From the NCBI GenBank assembly GCA_003541675.1, contig DPMC01000212.1:1-7435 (forward strand): a stretch of DNA of 7,435 nt, given 5' to 3'. The notes under the pieces were generated by a model. That model was given only the letters and a program-made list of their open reading frames with translations. It did not search any database and was not told the DNA's origin. Made by a program: the position numbers and the translations under genes. This DNA comes from Acidimicrobiaceae bacterium (lineage in GTDB: Bacteria > Actinomycetota > Acidimicrobiia > Acidimicrobiales > MedAcidi-G1). Below, in pieces: positions 5,605-7,435 of the stretch; the first letter of the stretch is position 1; every line of letters begins with the position of its first letter.

Positions 5605-6210
5605 ATGGCCCTCGACAATGACGCCACGACGACAACCGGTAGGCCCCCATTTGGGAGGCGAGCCCTCGGTGTTTTCTGTGGTTCCCGTTCCGGCACCGAC
5701 GACTCGGCGACCGACCTCGCCCGCGAGCTGGGTGGGGCCATGGCCGCAACCGGAATCGACCTCGTCTACGGGGGTTCGCGGATTGGGGTGATGGGTGCGG
5801 TGGCCGAGGCCGTGTTGGATGCCGGTGGCCGGATCATCGGTGTGATCCCGTCGGGCCTGTTCGGCGATGAGATGCCACATTGTCGCCTCACCGAGCGCAT
5901 CGAGGTGGCGGACATGCATGAGCGAAAGCGCATCATGTACGCCCGATCCGACGCTTTCTGCTGCCTGCCCGGCGGGTACGGCACCCTCGAGGAGTTGTTC
6001 GAAGCAGCCACCTGGACCCAGCTGGGCCTCCACGATCGGCACAAGCCGGTTGCCCTGTTAGACGGAGGCGCACCCGGATCACCCGGCTACTGGTCCCTCC
6101 TCGAGGCGTTCCTGGACGCCATGGTGGATGCGGGTTACGCAAAGCCTGAGAACCGCGGCATCGTCAAGCGGGTGGAAACGGTGGCCGAGGTTCTCTCGCT
6201 GCTGGACTGA
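5605..6210 (+). CDS. LOG/TIGR00730 family cytokinin riboside 5'-monophosphate phosphoribohydrolase-like protein
   Basis: Members of this family split the N-glycosidic bond of nucleoside 5'-monophosphates, releasing base and ribose 5-phosphate. In plants and some actinobacteria this activates cytokinins; elsewhere it may serve general nucleotide salvage or clean-up. The 201-residue protein has a single Rossmann-like domain with GVFCGSRSG (22-30), VYGGSRIGVMG (54-64), MHERKRIM (104-111) and the hallmark PGGYGTLEE (122-130), which holds the catalytic Glu and phosphate-binding residues. Length and motif order match the family. The ATG at 5605 is chosen because the preceding in-frame codons back to 5542 overlap the carboxylase start and look non-coding, and because a TANNNT box lies 6 bases upstream. 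It is divergent from the carboxylase and convergent with the exonuclease. No cytokinin biosynthesis gene is nearby, so the true substrate is open. Confidence 0.92.
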   Translation: MALDNDATTTTGRPPFGRRALGVFCGSRSGTDDSATDLARELGGAMAATGIDLVYGGSRIGVMGAVAEAVLDAGGRIIGVIPSGLFGDEMPHCRLTERIEVADMHERKRIMYARSDAFCCLPGGYGTLEELFEAATWTQLGLHDRHKPVALLDGGAPGSPGYWSLLEAFLDAMVDAGYAKPENRGIVKRVETVAEVLSLLD

Positions 6211-6236
6211 GACGGGTGCTGGCCGGGCTCGACTAA

Positions 6237-6252
6237 ACCAGTTGCTACTGGT
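6237..6252. terminator. Possible weak bidirectional terminator hairpin
   Basis: ACCAGT-TGCT-ACTGGT forms a perfect 6-pair stem with a 4-base loop in the 41-base gap between the convergent LOG and exonuclease genes. It touches the exonuclease stop codon. On the minus strand it is followed by TTTAGT, a very short U-run; on the plus strand there is none. The stem is short and only half GC. Confidence 0.35.
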
Positions 6253-7160
6253 CAGGTGCGTTCGGCGGCCAGCCGACGGGCCCGCTCGGCAACACGGGGG
6301 GCGTCGATGTGGGCGCACACCGCCTCAAGGTGGTCGGCCGGGCCGGTCCACCGGAGGTCCTCCACGTCGTCCATGACCGGGGCATCGAGGTCCAGGGTGG
6401 CCAGATGCCGGTAGAGCTCGGCGTCGTCGCGCCGCTCGACCAACGTGGCAGCCAGCTTGGCGGCGCTCCGCACCGTGACATCCCAGTCCTCGGCGTCAGC
6501 CGGGATCGATTCGAGGTGGCCGTACCGGGCCAGCACGACCGAAGAGGACTTGGCACCCCAGCCAGGAAGACCGGGGATGCCGTCAGCGGTATCGCCGACC
6601 AGGGCCAGCCAGTCGGGTATCGAGGTCGGTTCGACGCCGAACTTTTCGACGACGCCCGCCCGGTCGTAGAGGACCTCCCGTCGACGGTCCAGTTGGGCAA
6701 TGCCCGCCGCATCGTCAACCACCTGGGCGAGGTCCTTGTCCGGCGTGCAGATGTGCACGGCACTGACCCGAGGGTCGGCGCCGGCCCGTACCGCCGCGGC
6801 ACCCATCGCGTCGTCGGCCTCGTGAGCCACCATGGCGAAGACAGTGAAGCCCGCCGCCTCCAGCACAGCCTCCAACAGCGGGAACTGAGCAAACAGCTCG
6901 GGAGGCGTTCCCTCGCCCGTCTTGTAGCCGTCGAACAGGTCGTTGCGGAACGACTCGACCACCCGGTCGGTCGCCACTCCCACGTGAGTAGCGCCGTCAG
7001 CCAGCAGACCAAGCATCGATCCCAGCACCCCCCGGGTGGCCGCTACCTCGACGCCCTCGGTCGTTATGTGGGACGGCACGGCGAAGTGATACCGGAAGAG
7101 CTCGTAGGTGCCGTCTACGAGATGGACGACCGGGATGCGGCCGGGATCGTTCACCGTCAC
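6252..7160 (-). CDS. 5'-3' exonuclease / flap-endonuclease-like protein (DNA polymerase I N-terminal family)
   Basis: Stand-alone homologue of the 5' nuclease domain of DNA polymerase I, which removes 5' flaps and RNA primers. It has 302 residues and no polymerase domain. The nine metal-ligand acids of the family can be placed: Asp16 (LVDGTYELFR), Asp65, Glu114, Asp116 and Asp117 (HEADDAMG), Asp141 and Asp143 (TPDKDLAQ), and Asp190 and Asp193 (GDTADGIPG). The helix-hairpin-helix DNA-binding segment follows at about 194-215 (IPGLPGWGAKSSSVVL). Lys80 of the YK motif is kept, but the Arg three residues later in E. coli Pol I (YKxxR, R81) is Glu83 in YKTGEGTPPEL. The GTG at 7160 is preceded by AGGAG with a 7-base spacer, lying over the end of mce. 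The gene starts 4 bases after the mce stop, so the two are almost surely cotranscribed and translationally linked. Nuclease activity is likely; its physiological job is not shown by context. Confidence 0.9.
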   Translation of the reverse strand: MTVNDPGRIPVVHLVDGTYELFRYHFAVPSHITTEGVEVAATRGVLGSMLGLLADGATHVGVATDRVVESFRNDLFDGYKTGEGTPPELFAQFPLLEAVLEAAGFTVFAMVAHEADDAMGAAAVRAGADPRVSAVHICTPDKDLAQVVDDAAGIAQLDRRREVLYDRAGVVEKFGVEPTSIPDWLALVGDTADGIPGLPGWGAKSSSVVLARYGHLESIPADAEDWDVTVRSAAKLAATLVERRDDAELYRHLATLDLDAPVMDDVEDLRWTGPADHLEAVCAHIDAPRVAERARRLAAERT

Positions 7161-7164
7161 CCCC

Positions 7165-7435
7165 CTACTCCTGAATCCCTTCCTGGACCAGTTCGATCAG
7201 GGTGCCGAACGATCCCTTGGGATGGACGAAGGCCACCGTCGTTCCTCGGGACCCCGGTCGGGGTTCAGGATCGATTGCGCGGCCGCCGGCGGCCACGATG
7301 GCGGCCAACGCCTCGGCGCAGTCGTCCACCCGGTAGCCGACATGGTGGATGCCCTCGCCCCGCTTGGCCAAGAATGTGGTGATGGCCGAGCCGGGTCGGG
7401 TCCCAGTGGTCAGTTGGAGATAGGACTCGCCGATC
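7165..7435 (-). CDS. mce: Methylmalonyl-CoA epimerase, C-terminal part (5' end beyond window)
   Basis: Interconverts (2S)- and (2R)-methylmalonyl-CoA, linking propionyl-CoA carboxylase to methylmalonyl-CoA mutase. About 90 C-terminal residues are in the window, read in one open frame from the right edge to TAG at 7165. The frame begins GESYLQLTTGT and continues through FLAKRGEGIHHVGYRVDD, PRPGSRGTTVAFVHPKG and GTLIELVQEG, the closely conserved second half of this vicinal-oxygen-chelate family. Of the metal ligands known in the Propionibacterium enzyme, the Gln (YLQL), the His (GEGIHH) and the Glu (LIELV) are all visible; the first His must lie in the missing N-terminal half. The exonuclease gene follows after 4 bases. 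A general glyoxalase is the alternative, but the FLAKRGEGIHH and HPKGSFGTLIELV segments are epimerase-like. Confidence 0.9.
   Translation of the reverse strand, partial: IGESYLQLTTGTRPGSAITTFLAKRGEGIHHVGYRVDDCAEALAAIVAAGGRAIDPEPRPGSRGTTVAFVHPKGSFGTLIELVQEGIQE
7168..7172 (-). promoter_or_regulatory. Ribosome binding site of the exonuclease gene, inside the end of mce
   Basis: AGGAG, 7 bases before the GTG at 7160, lies just before the mce stop codon (TAG). This supports the GTG start over the in-frame GTG two codons later and suggests translational coupling to mce. Confidence 0.65.

Noticed and set aside
4548..5621. A 357-codon open frame on the plus strand opposite the carboxylase gene
   Set aside because: Its protein is His/Arg/Val-rich low-complexity sequence with no family motif, as expected from the reverse complement of a GC-rich gene. 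The minus-strand frame is a clear carboxyltransferase.
5605..6210. Annotation of the TIGR00730 protein as a lysine decarboxylase
   Set aside because: PGGYGTLEE proteins were long mislabelled this way. The motif belongs to LOG-type phosphoribohydrolases, and nothing here suggests a PLP-dependent decarboxylase.
6309..7382. A 357-codon open frame on the plus strand opposite the exonuclease and mce
   Set aside because: It crosses two well-supported minus-strand genes and their junction, and has no recognisable domain. It is a composition artefact.

Overview
The window is a GC-rich chromosomal segment of an actinobacterium. Short intergenic gaps, GTG starts, an acyl-CoA carboxylase beta/epsilon pair, a cyclophilin-type isomerase anchored by one N-terminal helix, and a methylmalonyl-CoA epimerase with the actinobacterial C-terminal signature all point that way. 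The overall flavour suggests Acidimicrobiia or a relative, but the class is an inference. Nine protein genes were found, two of them cut by the window ends. I see no RNA gene, mobile element, CRISPR array or phage gene.

Left part (1-3744). On the minus strand lies aspartokinase (ask), the first enzyme of the lysine/threonine/methionine pathway. It carries a strong internal start for a regulatory beta subunit. A secreted lipoprotein of unknown function follows it and runs off the left edge. On the plus strand, divergent from ask, a membrane-anchored cyclophilin-type peptidyl-prolyl isomerase is followed by aat, the leucyl/phenylalanyl-tRNA-protein transferase of the N-degron pathway. Ask and the isomerase share a gap of about 100 bases that must hold both promoters.

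Middle (3741-6210). On the minus strand an acyl-CoA carboxylase carboxyltransferase (beta) subunit is followed by a small epsilon-like subunit. The epsilon-like gene meets aat tail to tail within a shared CTAG. Divergent from the carboxylase, on the plus strand, is a LOG/TIGR00730-type nucleoside-monophosphate phosphoribohydrolase.

Right part (6252-7435). On the minus strand, methylmalonyl-CoA epimerase (5' part beyond the window) is followed after 4 bases by a 5'-3' exonuclease of the DNA polymerase I N-terminal family. The carboxylase and the epimerase would act in consecutive steps from propionyl-CoA toward succinyl-CoA, although the LOG gene and the exonuclease separate them.

A regular initiation pattern runs through the window. 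Genes likely to head a transcript have a TANNNT box 6-9 bases before the start codon and no well-placed Shine-Dalgarno sequence, which suggests leaderless or nearly leaderless mRNAs. Genes inside transcripts have a Shine-Dalgarno sequence, with a 7-base spacer in all four full genes of this kind.

This is mainly a housekeeping region and I found no convincing undescribed system. The most interesting points are the ask internal start, the two-class start pattern, and lineage-type substitutions at functional residues in aspartokinase, the carboxylase, the cyclophilin and the exonuclease.
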